Notes: generated by a model not told the origin, from the sequence alone. Positions 1 through 10,680 are shown, counted from the stretch's first letter. The stretch is 64,000 bases of DNA from Kordiimonadaceae bacterium (GCA_017640725.1 JAEPQB010000003.1:310001-374000), one strand, 5' to 3'. Made by a program: numbers and translations.

Positions 1-58
1 TGGCGAGAAAAGTTTTTCGCGGAAAATCAGATGCTTAAGCGCATGAAAGGCAGGCAAA

Positions 59-877
59 ATGGTACAGGTGTATCGTGGAACAACTGATAAACTGGTGAAA
101 ATTGCCCGATTAGCGTCGACTGCAGGAGCGCTATTGGTACTCTCTGCATGCGGAAGTCAAAACCTTTGGCAGGGTGAGGAAGTCCTTGTTGAGGCACGGC
201 AAGAAGCGCTCGAACAGAACGTTGGATTTGTGTCCGAAGATCATCGGGAACTGAAAGACAGATTTGACGCTCTAGAACGATTGTATGTTGAACTGGTTCG
301 CCATGTTCAGGCACAGGAGACCCAAATTTCTGCGATGAGCCAAAAAATGGCGACGGTGGAAAAAGATCCGCAAGTAGAGGCGTCTGTCAATCGAGTTCGC
401 AATGACATGACGGTTATTCGTGACCAGCTCAAGGAACTCGAGAACAGATTGTTTTCAATGGAGATGGCTGACGCAAGTGAACCAGCTTTTGTTGCGGAAG
501 CTGCACCAACAGGCCGCGCTGAAACAGCAGCCGACGCCGGCACGTCTTCTCCAGTGATTGCAGATGATGCAACACCTGTTGCAAATGTGGAACGCAATGA
601 CGAATCATTCTTCGGTGTGCATCTGGCGTCATTCCGCAGTCGGGATCAGGTCGACAGTGGCTGGAGCAATCTTGCACAAACCTTTGCTGGCGACTTGCAA
701 GGGTTGACACCATTGCTCTACATCCAAAGCCAAGAAGGTATTGGAACTTTCATGCGGTTGGTTGCTGGTCCGTTGATCAACGAACAAGAAGCGGATGCTT
801 TGTGTACCCGTATCAAACGGGTTAGTCCTGACCAATATTGCCGCGTGTCAGAATATCAGGGCGAGCCAATCGGCTAG
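59..877 (+). CDS. Lipoprotein-like envelope protein with C-terminal SPOR-like domain
   Basis: ORF track; N-terminal signal with lipobox-like LSAC; coiled-coil middle; C-terminal FGVHLASFRSRDQVDSGW...RLVAGPL resembles SPOR. Confidence 0.7.
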   Translation: MVQVYRGTTDKLVKIARLASTAGALLVLSACGSQNLWQGEEVLVEARQEALEQNVGFVSEDHRELKDRFDALERLYVELVRHVQAQETQISAMSQKMATVEKDPQVEASVNRVRNDMTVIRDQLKELENRLFSMEMADASEPAFVAEAAPTGRAETAADAGTSSPVIADDATPVANVERNDESFFGVHLASFRSRDQVDSGWSNLAQTFAGDLQGLTPLLYIQSQEGIGTFMRLVAGPLINEQEADALCTRIKRVSPDQYCRVSEYQGEPIG

Positions 878-897
878 GCTAAAAAAACTACCGTGAA

Positions 898-925
898 AAA
901 GCTCGCCGGTTGGCGGGCTTTTTTT
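898..925 (+). terminator. Rho-independent terminator after 59..877
   Basis: gctcgccggttggcgggc followed by a T run. Confidence 0.75.
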
Positions 926-990
926 GTGCTGTTTTTTGGTCACAGAATTACACCGAATTTGCGAATTATTAATTTTTTGTGAACGGAAAC

Positions 991-1019
991 TTGACAGCAG
1001 CGCTCGAATACAGTTCGAT
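991..1019 (+). promoter_or_regulatory. Putative sigma70-type promoter of the small transcript
   Basis: TTGACA (991-996), 17-nt spacer, weak -10 TTCGAT (1014-1019). Confidence 0.4.
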
Positions 1020-1045
1020 GGCAATCCGTCGGGCGATTTAGGCTT

Positions 1046-1150
1046 ATGATTGACGAACTTGGGGAGGTGATGTCAGTCGAAAGGCGCAAGAAATTGCAGC
1101 CGCCTAAGGTCCTGACACCGGGCTTCACCTGGGGGTTTCGCTCGGAATAG
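1046..1150 (+). CDS. Candidate small protein MIDELGEVMSVERRKKLQPPKVLTPGFTWGFRSE (34 codons, or 26 codons from ATG 1070)
   Basis: Manual translation; GGAGGTGAT at 1063-1071 matches the 16S anti-SD; stop at 1148-1150 abuts the terminator stem. Not in the supplied ORF track (too short). Confidence 0.3.
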   Translation: MIDELGEVMSVERRKKLQPPKVLTPGFTWGFRSE

Positions 1151-1196
1151 GCGCGGTGCCAATGCCATTCGGCAAAGCACCGCGCCTTTATTTTTT
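1150..1196 (+). terminator. Strong Rho-independent terminator
   Basis: GGCGCGGTGC(1150-1159)...GCACCGCGCC(1177-1186) then TTTATTTTTTT; inner TGCC/GGCA stem. Confidence 0.9.
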
Positions 1197-1214
1197 TACA
1201 ACCCAAAAAATTAG

Positions 1215-1240
1215 AAAACGCTTGGCTATAAAGCTAAGCG
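1215..1240 (-). terminator. Putative terminator of the 60-aa minus-strand gene
   Basis: CGCTTgGCTataaAGCtAAGCG (1219-1240); on the minus strand followed by TTTT. Confidence 0.55.
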
Positions 1241-1270
1241 CTTGGCTACATTTTACCGAAAAACAGGGTG

Positions 1271-1453
1271 CTACTTCCAGGACAGTTTTTGGCTATCGAC
1301 AGTAGACGTCAACGCAAAGACACTAGCCTTACCAACGGGGTTGGACCTTTTAAAGGTAGAAAAAATAAGTGACAAAGACGTCTGCATAGACGCTAAACCT
1401 AAGCTACCAAAGAATACAAAAAATCCAAGAATAAAAATGTGGCCAATAGTCAT
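1271..1453 (-). CDS. Small (60 aa) putative membrane protein under LexA control
   Basis: ATG preceded by GAGGGG SD; N-terminal hydrophobic segment MTIGHIFILGFFVFFGSLGLA; LexA boxes flank the promoter; terminator downstream. Confidence 0.7.
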   Translation of the reverse strand: MTIGHIFILGFFVFFGSLGLASMQTSLSLIFSTFKRSNPVGKASVFALTSTVDSQKLSWK

Positions 1454-1467
1454 CGTGTGCCCCTCAT

Positions 1468-1482
1468 GTTCTGTTTATGTTC
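1468..1482. promoter_or_regulatory. LexA box (proximal)
   Basis: GTTC-TGTTTAT-GTTC, matching the alphaproteobacterial GTTC-N7-GTTC. Confidence 0.8.
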
Positions 1483-1507
1483 TATTTTCGATTATATGTT
1501 TTGTCAA

Positions 1508-1522
1508 GAACAAAAAAAGAAC
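1508..1522. promoter_or_regulatory. LexA box (distal)
   Basis: GAAC-AAAAAAA-GAAC (reverse complement of GTTC-N7-GTTC). Confidence 0.75.
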
Positions 1523-1651
1523 AAAAGGCCAAATATTGCGAATTGGGGACCAGCATAAATTCCAGCTGCTCCATTGGCAGAGCGCGTTTTTGCTGATAGA
1601 AAGGGGGCAAGTGAGCTGATCTTTCAGCGAAAAGAATGAACGAGAAAATTG

Positions 1652-3010
1652 ATGTCTCTGGATACAACAGTAAACCAGAGCGCGGAACGTCAGTCCGGCG
1701 AGACAGATAAAAGCCGGAAGAACAGGGCCAAAAACAGGGAAGCTGAACCCAATAAGGCCCCATTTGACGACCGAGACCAAGATGTCTCCCGCGCCAAGAA
1801 CAAGAGTTCCGAAAAACGCTCCAAGTTTGGAAAGCGCGGAAAATCTTTCAGATCTGGCAATAACAAAGGCGCTGGCCATCGCAATGATGATGGTGGCTCA
1901 TCCAGTAAAAGTTCGTCTGGTAAAGATCAAAAACACCCTGCGGACAATTCGGCTAAACCCGTCAAACAAAAACGCGCCCCGCGTCATCGCAAAAGTTTCA
2001 CATACAGTGCCATTGATTTGGGCACCAATAACTGCCGTTTGCTTATCGCGAAACAAACCAAGCATGGGTTTCGCGTAGTTGACGCATTTTCGCGCATAGT
2101 TCGATTGGGTGAGGGCGTTGCAAAAGACAATCGTCTGTCGGAAGAGGCGATGGATCGCACCATTGACGCTCTTAAGGTATGTGCCGAAAAACTGGCGCGC
2201 AGAAATGTAATGTTCATGCGGCATGTGGCAACTGAAGCCTGTCGAATTGCAGAAAACTCTGATGAATTTGTCGCACGGGTAAAAAAAGAAACCGGAATAA
2301 ATTTGGATGTCATCTCAGCCGGCGAAGAAGCGAGGTTGGCTGTTCTGGGATGCCAGTCGCTGATTGCGCCGGACAAACGCAATGTCCTTGTCTTTGATAT
2401 TGGTGGAGGCAGCACAGAACTTATCTGGGTGAAAGTGCGCCCAGGCAAAGCTAATGAAATTCGGGGGTGGATGTCGGTGCCATGGGGCGTGGTGAATTTG
2501 ACCGAACAATTCGCTAAACCCGGCAAGACGCCAAAACCAAAGAAGTATTCAAAAATGATTGCCACCATGCGCGAACAGCTGGAGGCCTTCGAGGAAGCCC
2601 ACGAACTTAGCAAAGTTCTAAAAGGTCGGCACACACAGTTCCTGGGCACATCCGGCACTGTTACAACACTTGCCAGTTTGCATTTAGGCTTGCCCAAATA
2701 TAACAGAGAACGAGTGGACGGCGCCTGGATGAAATCGAAAGATATTCGGAAACTTTCCCGCCGTGTGGCAGAGATGACGCCAGAACAAAGAGCCGCGGAA
2801 CCCTGCATCGGGTCAGAACGCGCAGACCTTGTAGTGGCAGGCTGCGCCATTCTTGAGGCAATCCTCAGCATGTGGCCGGTGCCAAGTTTGCGTGTGGCGG
2901 ATCGTGGAATTCGTGAGGGCATTCTGCGTGGACTGATGGAACTCGACAAACCACCTCGACACGTGCCAATGAAGGCGGGGCAAAGCAAAAAGCAGCAGGA
3001 GTTGCGCTGA
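1652..3010 (+). CDS. ppx: Ppx/GppA family exopolyphosphatase/pppGpp phosphatase with Lys/Ser-rich N-terminal extension
   Basis: SAIDLGTNNCRLLIA and FDIGGGSTELIW motifs; ORF track start 1649 (TTG), ATG at 1652. Confidence 0.9.
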   Translation: MSLDTTVNQSAERQSGETDKSRKNRAKNREAEPNKAPFDDRDQDVSRAKNKSSEKRSKFGKRGKSFRSGNNKGAGHRNDDGGSSSKSSSGKDQKHPADNSAKPVKQKRAPRHRKSFTYSAIDLGTNNCRLLIAKQTKHGFRVVDAFSRIVRLGEGVAKDNRLSEEAMDRTIDALKVCAEKLARRNVMFMRHVATEACRIAENSDEFVARVKKETGINLDVISAGEEARLAVLGCQSLIAPDKRNVLVFDIGGGSTELIWVKVRPGKANEIRGWMSVPWGVVNLTEQFAKPGKTPKPKKYSKMIATMREQLEAFEEAHELSKVLKGRHTQFLGTSGTVTTLASLHLGLPKYNRERVDGAWMKSKDIRKLSRRVAEMTPEQRAAEPCIGSERADLVVAGCAILEAILSMWPVPSLRVADRGIREGILRGLMELDKPPRHVPMKAGQSKKQQELR

Positions 3011-3714
3011 TGGCAAAGGGTTGGAACAGGCAGTCACAAACCAGAAGTCGTGCCCGCGGTGCAAAGGTGCGCGTTAAAACGGCGCGTGGTCGCAAACCAT
3101 CGTCAACACGTTGGCTGCAGCGCCAGTTGAATGACCCGTATGTGGCCGAAGCGAACCGATTGGGCTATCGCTCGCGGGCGGCCTTCAAGGTTGCCGAACT
3201 GGATGACAGGTACCAGTTCCTGAAAGGCGCCAAAAGAGTTGTGGATCTGGGATGCGCACCTGGTGGTTGGTTGCAGGTGGTTACTGAAAAACTGCCGGAA
3301 ACAGCGCAGGTCATTGGTATTGATTTGCAAGAAGTTGAGCCGGTTCCAGGCGCGGACATATGGGTTATGGATTTTCTGGCTGAAGACGCAGAAGAGCGAC
3401 TGATGGATGCGCTGGATGGTCCGGTTGATGTGGTGCTCTCAGACATGGCGAACTCGGCGACGGGTCACCGCCAGACCGATCAAATTCGGACTATGGCGCT
3501 ATGTGAAGCGGCGCTGGATTTCGCGATCAAAGTGTTGGGCGAGGGCGGAACATTTGTTGCGAAGGTGCTGCAGGGCGGCAGTGACAATGCATTGATGACA
3601 CGCATGCAGCAGCATTTCAAATCAGTGAAACACGCCAAGCCTCCTGCAAGCCGTGCCGATTCAAAAGAATGGTTCGTTTTGGCGCAGGGGTTCAAAGGTA
3701 AGCAGAGCTCATAA
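3010..3714 (+). CDS. rlmE: 23S rRNA (uridine-2'-O)-methyltransferase RlmE/FtsJ
   Basis: YRSRAAFKVAELDDRYQFLKGAKRVVDLGCAPGGWLQV; TGATG overlap with the upstream stop. Confidence 0.95.
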   Translation: MAKGWNRQSQTRSRARGAKVRVKTARGRKPSSTRWLQRQLNDPYVAEANRLGYRSRAAFKVAELDDRYQFLKGAKRVVDLGCAPGGWLQVVTEKLPETAQVIGIDLQEVEPVPGADIWVMDFLAEDAEERLMDALDGPVDVVLSDMANSATGHRQTDQIRTMALCEAALDFAIKVLGEGGTFVAKVLQGGSDNALMTRMQQHFKSVKHAKPPASRADSKEWFVLAQGFKGKQSS

Positions 3715-3833
3715 ATCCATTGTTTTCCACGTCTTTTTGACAGATTTGGCCTGTTGGAAAGATTCACATTGTCTTTGATGCCGCTTCGGGTTATTGAACG
3801 GCGAACATCCAAACCCTGGATCCTTGTGGAAAT

Positions 3834-3858
3834 GCCTCTCCCACATAAGTTGAGAGGC
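3834..3858 (+). promoter_or_regulatory. Hairpin in guaB 5' leader
   Basis: GCCTCTC(3834-3840)/GAGAGGC(3852-3858), no T run. Confidence 0.35.
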
Positions 3859-3897
3859 AGGGCTGGCGTTCAAACCATGGCGGCAGCCTCAGTTTAA

Positions 3898-5376
<1,479 letters not shown>

Positions 5377-5388
5377 GTGATGTAAGCA

Positions 5389-6711
5389 ATGCAGCCGGCG
5401 GCGCGGCTTCAGGCCGTCATAGAAATACTTAATGAGATTGAATCAGGTATCCAATGGCTATCCGTGCCAGCCGATGTCGCTGTAGCCAGTTACACGCGTT
5501 CAAGGCGCTACATTGGCTCCAAGGACCGCCGTGCCATTATCGATCTTGTGTACGCAATTGTTCGTCAGCGCGGTCGACATATTTGGCGACTGACCGAGAC
5601 TGGGTTGTCGCTGACCGGGCGTAATCTGGCGATAAGTCACTCGGCGTTAAACGAACCGAATTTAGCCAGTTATTTTGGTGCAGATATTCCTCATGCACCG
5701 TCGGCTCTGACGAAAACCGAGCAGTCGGCTGCGCAGATGATGCCCAAGAATTTAGAGGGTGCGCCTCTTTTTGCTACCCATGAGGTTCCATATCCTTTGG
5801 CAGAGGGTTTTAGGGAAAGATTTGGATCAAAGTTTGATGAGGCGATGGCAGCATTGAACGGAACCGCACCTTTGGACATCAGGTCTAATCCTATCAAGCC
5901 AAAAAAAAATCTAAGCAGAGGATTGAGGGAACTAGAAGAAAACATAGAAAAAACAGTGTTTTCTCCAATTGGATATCGGTTGGCATCGAAGCTGAATCTC
6001 AATGGCAACCCACTTTTTAGAGAAGGATACGTTGAGGTTCAAGATGAAGCAGCTCAGCTGGCTTGTTACCTTGTAGATTTGGATTCAGATATGTCCGTAA
6101 TGGACTTATGCGCGGGTGCCGGTGGGAAAACGTTACTTCTTTCTGCGCTTATGAAAAACAAAGGTCAGATATTCGCATTTGACACATCCGCAAATCGTCT
6201 CAAAAAAGCAAAACCGCGAATCGATCGGGCTGGTTGTCGGAACATCCAAACCAAGGTTCTGCCGAGAGAGGCCGATGCTCGAAAAAGCATTTTGTCTGGG
6301 TTTATTGGCAAAGTAAACCGCGTGGTGGTTGATGTTCCATGTTCAGGCTCGGGAACTTTGCGCAGAAATCCTGATCAGCGTTGGCGCATGAGTGGGATGG
6401 GGCTTGAAAACCTTCGCATGGAACAATCGTCCCTCTTAGAAGAGGCTTCCAGAATGGTCAAGCCAGGTGGGAGGATTGTCTATATGACTTGTTCGGTTCT
6501 GCCACAGGAGAACGAGAGGGTGGTGGAGTATTTTTTAGAGCAAGCTGGAAGCGATTGGTTTGCGGTCGACTATAAAGACGTTTGGCGACGAGTGCTTCCC
6601 GGTACGCCGCCTGAAACAGCCTCTTCAAACCCTTCGTGCCTGCAACTCGTCCCACATATGCACCAGACCGACGGCTTTTTTGTTGCGATTTTGGAGCGAC
6701 GCTTGTCTTGA
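5389..6711 (+). CDS. RsmB/NOP family class I SAM-dependent RNA m5C methyltransferase
   Basis: DLCAGAGGKTLLL, DVPCSGSGTLRRNPD, YMTCSVLPQENE motifs. Confidence 0.92.
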   Translation: MQPAARLQAVIEILNEIESGIQWLSVPADVAVASYTRSRRYIGSKDRRAIIDLVYAIVRQRGRHIWRLTETGLSLTGRNLAISHSALNEPNLASYFGADIPHAPSALTKTEQSAAQMMPKNLEGAPLFATHEVPYPLAEGFRERFGSKFDEAMAALNGTAPLDIRSNPIKPKKNLSRGLRELEENIEKTVFSPIGYRLASKLNLNGNPLFREGYVEVQDEAAQLACYLVDLDSDMSVMDLCAGAGGKTLLLSALMKNKGQIFAFDTSANRLKKAKPRIDRAGCRNIQTKVLPREADARKSILSGFIGKVNRVVVDVPCSGSGTLRRNPDQRWRMSGMGLENLRMEQSSLLEEASRMVKPGGRIVYMTCSVLPQENERVVEYFLEQAGSDWFAVDYKDVWRRVLPGTPPETASSNPSCLQLVPHMHQTDGFFVAILERRLS

Positions 6712-6747
6712 TACACCAAAGGGGCTGAAAGCCACTGGAAACGAGAC

Positions 6748-7173
6748 ATGCAAGACCAAGAAAACAGATCAACTCTACTTCAAACGCCGCTACAAATGGT
6801 TTTGTTTCGCGTGCTAGTTGCTGCTCTTATAGGCGTTCACGGATGGGCTCGCTTGTTAGCTGATGCCATTTATCCCTTTGGTGGTTTTCTCGATGCACAG
6901 GGGTTTCCTTTTGGAATTGCGATTGCTTGGGCAATCACCCTTCTCGAAATTGTAGGCACAATCTTGGTCATGGTCGGTTCCAGGCACACATCAATACTGT
7001 GCCTGGTGTTTGCCACAGTTTACATCGTTGGTATTGCTCTGGTGCATGCTGCAGAAGGATGGTTCGTCGTGGGGTTGGGGCGTAACGGCATGGAGTATAG
7101 CGTTTTGTTGGTTGCCAGTTTGCTATTGGTGGCGCATGCGCACTGGCAAAAACGTGAAGGTCCTACCGAGTAA
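6748..7173 (+). CDS. DoxX family membrane protein
   Basis: Four hydrophobic segments, DoxX-like organisation. Confidence 0.65.
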   Translation: MQDQENRSTLLQTPLQMVLFRVLVAALIGVHGWARLLADAIYPFGGFLDAQGFPFGIAIAWAITLLEIVGTILVMVGSRHTSILCLVFATVYIVGIALVHAAEGWFVVGLGRNGMEYSVLLVASLLLVAHAHWQKREGPTE

Positions 7174-7248
7174 TTCTGCCGAAAACATACAGACAATTAA
7201 CAAATTGCAGTTATAGTGTGGCCACCAAACAAGTGAGAGTAATGGGAA

Positions 7249-7743
7249 ATGAATAAAGTAATTGGGTTTTTGTCTGCTGCGACTGTTGGTGGGGTCGTCG
7301 CGTTTTCGGGCCCGGCATTTGCCAGTGACAAATACAAAGATACCTCGCGCATATTGGTTAGCGAGGCCTCCATGGCTCTTGCTTCAGAAAAAGCGGAAGA
7401 CGCCCAATTGTTGTTTGAGCGCGCCATTGTAGCCGACCCGGCTAATTTGGAAGCGCTTGTTGGCCTGGGTAAATCCCACGAAGCGCAAGGTCGTGTTGGT
7501 CGTGGCCTGAAATATTACAGGCAGGCGCTGTCGATTGACCCAAATGCTCATGCCGCGCTCGAAGCGCAAGCGCTGGCATTTCTCAAGCGTGATATGAAAG
7601 ACCGCGCAGAGACTAATCGAGACAAGCTCGCGCGTCTTTGCACCGCGGGATGTGATGCGCTCAGCAACGTGGAGGCGGCTTTAGACGGTTACACCGCCAA
7701 AGACGCGATTGTTGCCGACGCATCGAACGGTCAAGACGAATAA
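7249..7743 (+). CDS. Tetratricopeptide repeat protein, exported
   Basis: Signal peptide; TPR pattern AQLLFERAIVADPANLEALVGLGKSHEAQGRVGRGLKYYRQALSIDPNAHAALE. Confidence 0.8.
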   Translation: MNKVIGFLSAATVGGVVAFSGPAFASDKYKDTSRILVSEASMALASEKAEDAQLLFERAIVADPANLEALVGLGKSHEAQGRVGRGLKYYRQALSIDPNAHAALEAQALAFLKRDMKDRAETNRDKLARLCTAGCDALSNVEAALDGYTAKDAIVADASNGQDE

Positions 7744-7765
7744 TTCAATCAGATTTCGTGAGAAA

Positions 7766-7792
7766 AAGGAGCCAGCCGGCTCCTTTTTTTTG
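7766..7792 (+). terminator. Rho-independent terminator
   Basis: GGAGCCAGCCGGCTCC followed by T8. Confidence 0.85.
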
Positions 7793-7802
7793 TTTGAGGC
7801 TC

Positions 7803-9209
7803 TTAGTTAAAGCGCCCAGGCCATTCAGCAGCCATGTATGCGAATATGGCCCATGCGGCCAGATTTTGGCGCAAGTTGGCTGGGTCAACTTTATCGAGCG
7901 TATCGTCTGCTGTGTGATGCAAGTCGAAGTAATCCGTTCCATCTTGCATCAAGTCCATAACGGGCATTCCAATCAGGCCTAATTGCCCGACATCAGGACC
8001 ACCCATGGCAATACGACTGTGCCGCACAATCCCGAGTGGGCCCATCAGTTTCGCCATTTCATCCACAACATGTGTGGCCCCCGGCCCAACGCGGGACGCA
8101 AGCGCCCATATGGGGCCCGCGCCAAAGTCTGATTCCGCGCCAATTATAAGATTTGGCAAATCGTCTTTGTGTGCGGCAGCATATTGGCGTGCACCAATCA
8201 AGCCGAGCTCTTCTGAGCCAAACAAGATGACGCGAATGGTGCGCCGTGGACGCTGTGGTGCGAGCCGCTTGATCAGGTCAGCTGTTGCGATGTTTAGGGC
8301 GACACCGGCGCCGTCGTCCACGGCACCGGTTCCCAGGTCCCAGCTATCAATGTGGCTGCCCACAATCACGACTTCCTCCGGGTTTTCGCGGCCGGCAATT
8401 TCACCAATTACGTTGGCTACTTCGACCACACCGTGGAATTTGGTTTGAATATCCAAATGCACTTGAATGGGCTGGCCGCGCTTAAGCAGGCGTTCCAATT
8501 GGTCGGCATCCGGATTGGAAAGGGCCGCTGCTGCAATTTTTGGTGCGTCCGCAGCATAGTTCAAACCACCGGTATGAGGCAGCCGGTGGCTGTCGGTTCC
8601 AATGGAGCGAATGATGATTGCTTTGGCGCCCTTGCGCGCTGCTTCACTGGCGCCCTGGCCGCGGGCGCGCACGGCTGGCCGGTAACCTGCACCATCCTTG
8701 AAGCGTTCCATCCGGTTGGAGATGAAGACAATCTTTCCCTCAACGAGACCCGCGTCAGCAGCGACCAAATCTTCATAGGTATTGAAGTGAACGATTTCTG
8801 CGGTCACGCCGCCATCAGGCGTGGCAACAGATTTGCCAAGAGCCGTGATCTCAAGCGGTTGATTGTAGTTGCCAACGACGGCCGCGGCTTCGCTGATGCG
8901 TTCCCATTTCTCTACCTGAACCGGCTCTGTGTAAACCTTGTCAAAACCCATTTCATTGAGACGCTTGACGGCCCAAGCGATGGCTTCCAACTCTTTGGCA
9001 CTGCCACCAAGGCGGGGGCCTATTTCAGTTGTCAGTTCTTCCAGAACTTCATACGCCGTATCATCATTGAGCGCTGCGTCGCGCAGCATCGCTGCAGTTT
9101 CAATGGTAGCGGCGGCAACTGGAATGGGTTCTTGTGCTTGCGCGGAACCAATAAACGAAAAACTGGTTGCCGCGAACGCAGCCGCAACCAAGGAATTTTT
9201 GAGTGACAT
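7803..9209 (-). CDS. Secreted M28 family metallopeptidase (carboxypeptidase Q-like)
   Basis: Signal peptide; GSHIDSWDLGTGAVDDGAGVA, LFGSEELGLIGA, ESDFGAGPIW motifs. Confidence 0.9.
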   Translation of the reverse strand: MSLKNSLVAAAFAATSFSFIGSAQAQEPIPVAAATIETAAMLRDAALNDDTAYEVLEELTTEIGPRLGGSAKELEAIAWAVKRLNEMGFDKVYTEPVQVEKWERISEAAAVVGNYNQPLEITALGKSVATPDGGVTAEIVHFNTYEDLVAADAGLVEGKIVFISNRMERFKDGAGYRPAVRARGQGASEAARKGAKAIIIRSIGTDSHRLPHTGGLNYAADAPKIAAAALSNPDADQLERLLKRGQPIQVHLDIQTKFHGVVEVANVIGEIAGRENPEEVVIVGSHIDSWDLGTGAVDDGAGVALNIATADLIKRLAPQRPRRTIRVILFGSEELGLIGARQYAAAHKDDLPNLIIGAESDFGAGPIWALASRVGPGATHVVDEMAKLMGPLGIVRHSRIAMGGPDVGQLGLIGMPVMDLMQDGTDYFDLHHTADDTLDKVDPANLRQNLAAWAIFAYMAAEWPGRFN

Positions 9210-9251
9210 TTTTATCCCCGAATAACTGTGACGGGGTGCAAAATCGCTGAG

Positions 9252-10586
9252 CTAGGCGGCGCCGTCAAGCCTTTCCATCCATGTTGAAAGGTCTTCGAGC
9301 GCACGTTTCGCTTTGGCCGGTTTACGGTCCTTGCGTTTAAACCGCCCTTCAAGTGGCGGGAACAGACCAAAGTTCACATTCATCGGCTGGAAGGTTTTTG
9401 CATCTGCCCCACCAGTGATATGACTGATCAACGCACCAAAAGCGCTAGTAGAGGGTGGCACAACGGGGGTGCCGCCAAGGCGTTCGGTCGCCGCGAAAAT
9501 GCCTGTCATAAGACCCATAGCGGCACTTTCAACATAACCTTCCACACCAGTGATCTGGCCTGCAAACCTCAGTCTGGGGTCGGCTTTCATGCGCATGGTT
9601 CCATCCAGAACCAATGGGCTATTTATAAACGTATTGCGATGTAAGCCGCCAAGGCGTGCGAACTGCGCGTTTTCAAGGCCAGGAATAGTCTTGAAAATTC
9701 GCGTTTGCTCGCCGTATTTCAGTTTGGTTTGGAAACCAACCATGTTGTAGAGCGTGCCCAGTTTGTTGTCTTGGCGCAACTGAACCACCGCATGGCATGG
9801 CCCCTCCATGTGAGGGCTTTGCAGCCCAACGGGTTTCATGGGCCCAAACCGGAGCGTTTCTGGGCCACGTTCGGCCATAACTTCAATCGGCATACAGCCT
9901 TCAAAATAGGGCGTGTCTGTTTCCCATTCTTTGAAGTCTGCCTTATCACCGGTGTTGAGAGCATTTATGAAGGCCTCATATTGTTCTTTGTTCATCGGCA
10001 AGTTGATATAGTCAGCCCCTTCGCCTTTATCGTAACGGCTTTGGAACCAGGCGATGTCGAAGTCAATGCTGTCCTTGTAAACAATCGGTGCAATGGCATC
10101 GAAAAACGCCAGACTGTCTTCCCCGCAAAGTTCAAGAATTGCTTCTGAAAGCGACGGTGACGTAAGAGGACCCGTCGCAACAATCACACTGTCCCAGTCT
10201 TTTGGTGGAAGGCCGACGACTTCGCCGCGTTCAATTGAAATCAGCTCGTGATTTTCAAGCGTTTGTGTGACTTCTTGAGAAAACTCATCACGGTCAACCG
10301 CAAGTGCAGAACCCGCGGGTACTTTATGTTTGTCCGCGGCAGACATAATAAGCGAGTTCATGCGCCGCATTTCTTCATGCAGTAAGCCGACCGCGTTGTT
10401 TTCTGCGTCATCAGAACGAAACGAGTTTGAGCACACGAGTTCTGCGAGGCCATCGGTGTGATGAGCGTCAGTTTTACGTTCCGGGCGCATTTCATGCAGA
10501 ACAACGGGTACACCCCGGCTCGCTATCTGCCAGGCGGCCTCTGAACCGGCCAGACCGCCGCCAATAATGTGAACTGGTTTACTCAT
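9252..10586 (-). CDS. trmFO: Methylenetetrahydrofolate-tRNA-(uracil-5-)-methyltransferase TrmFO
   Basis: [40 protein letters not shown]. Confidence 0.97.
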   Translation of the reverse strand: MSKPVHIIGGGLAGSEAAWQIASRGVPVVLHEMRPERKTDAHHTDGLAELVCSNSFRSDDAENNAVGLLHEEMRRMNSLIMSAADKHKVPAGSALAVDRDEFSQEVTQTLENHELISIERGEVVGLPPKDWDSVIVATGPLTSPSLSEAILELCGEDSLAFFDAIAPIVYKDSIDFDIAWFQSRYDKGEGADYINLPMNKEQYEAFINALNTGDKADFKEWETDTPYFEGCMPIEVMAERGPETLRFGPMKPVGLQSPHMEGPCHAVVQLRQDNKLGTLYNMVGFQTKLKYGEQTRIFKTIPGLENAQFARLGGLHRNTFINSPLVLDGTMRMKADPRLRFAGQITGVEGYVESAAMGLMTGIFAATERLGGTPVVPPSTSAFGALISHITGGADAKTFQPMNVNFGLFPPLEGRFKRKDRKPAKAKRALEDLSTWMERLDGAA

Positions 10587-10680
10587 TACGTTTGCTCCAT
10601 TGCGTTCGGCGCTTGTTTACCGAAGCCGAGACGATAATGTAAGAAAAATCGCACTATGTGTGTGGCGAGGGGAAGAGACA

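Larger units (their letters stand above)
1026..1196 (+). ncRNA. Candidate structured small RNA (6S-like layout) and/or small mRNA
   Basis: Closing stem CGGGCGA(1030-1036)/TCGCTCG(1138-1144); AGGTGA-TGTCAG(1065-1076) pairs with CTGACA(1112-1117)/TCACCT(1125-1130); AGGCG/CGCCT apical stem; strong terminator downstream. Confidence 0.45.

Noticed and set aside
1242-1619. 125-aa plus-strand ORF
   Set aside because: Overlaps the LexA-controlled minus gene, its promoter and both LexA boxes; no SD or domain
1984-2988. 334-aa minus-strand ORF
   Set aside because: Antisense to the well-supported ppx/gppA gene; composition typical of a shadow ORF (Ser/Arg/Thr-rich), no recognisable domain
8352-9206. 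284-aa plus-strand ORF
   Set aside because: Antisense to the M28 peptidase with conserved motifs; no SD or domain
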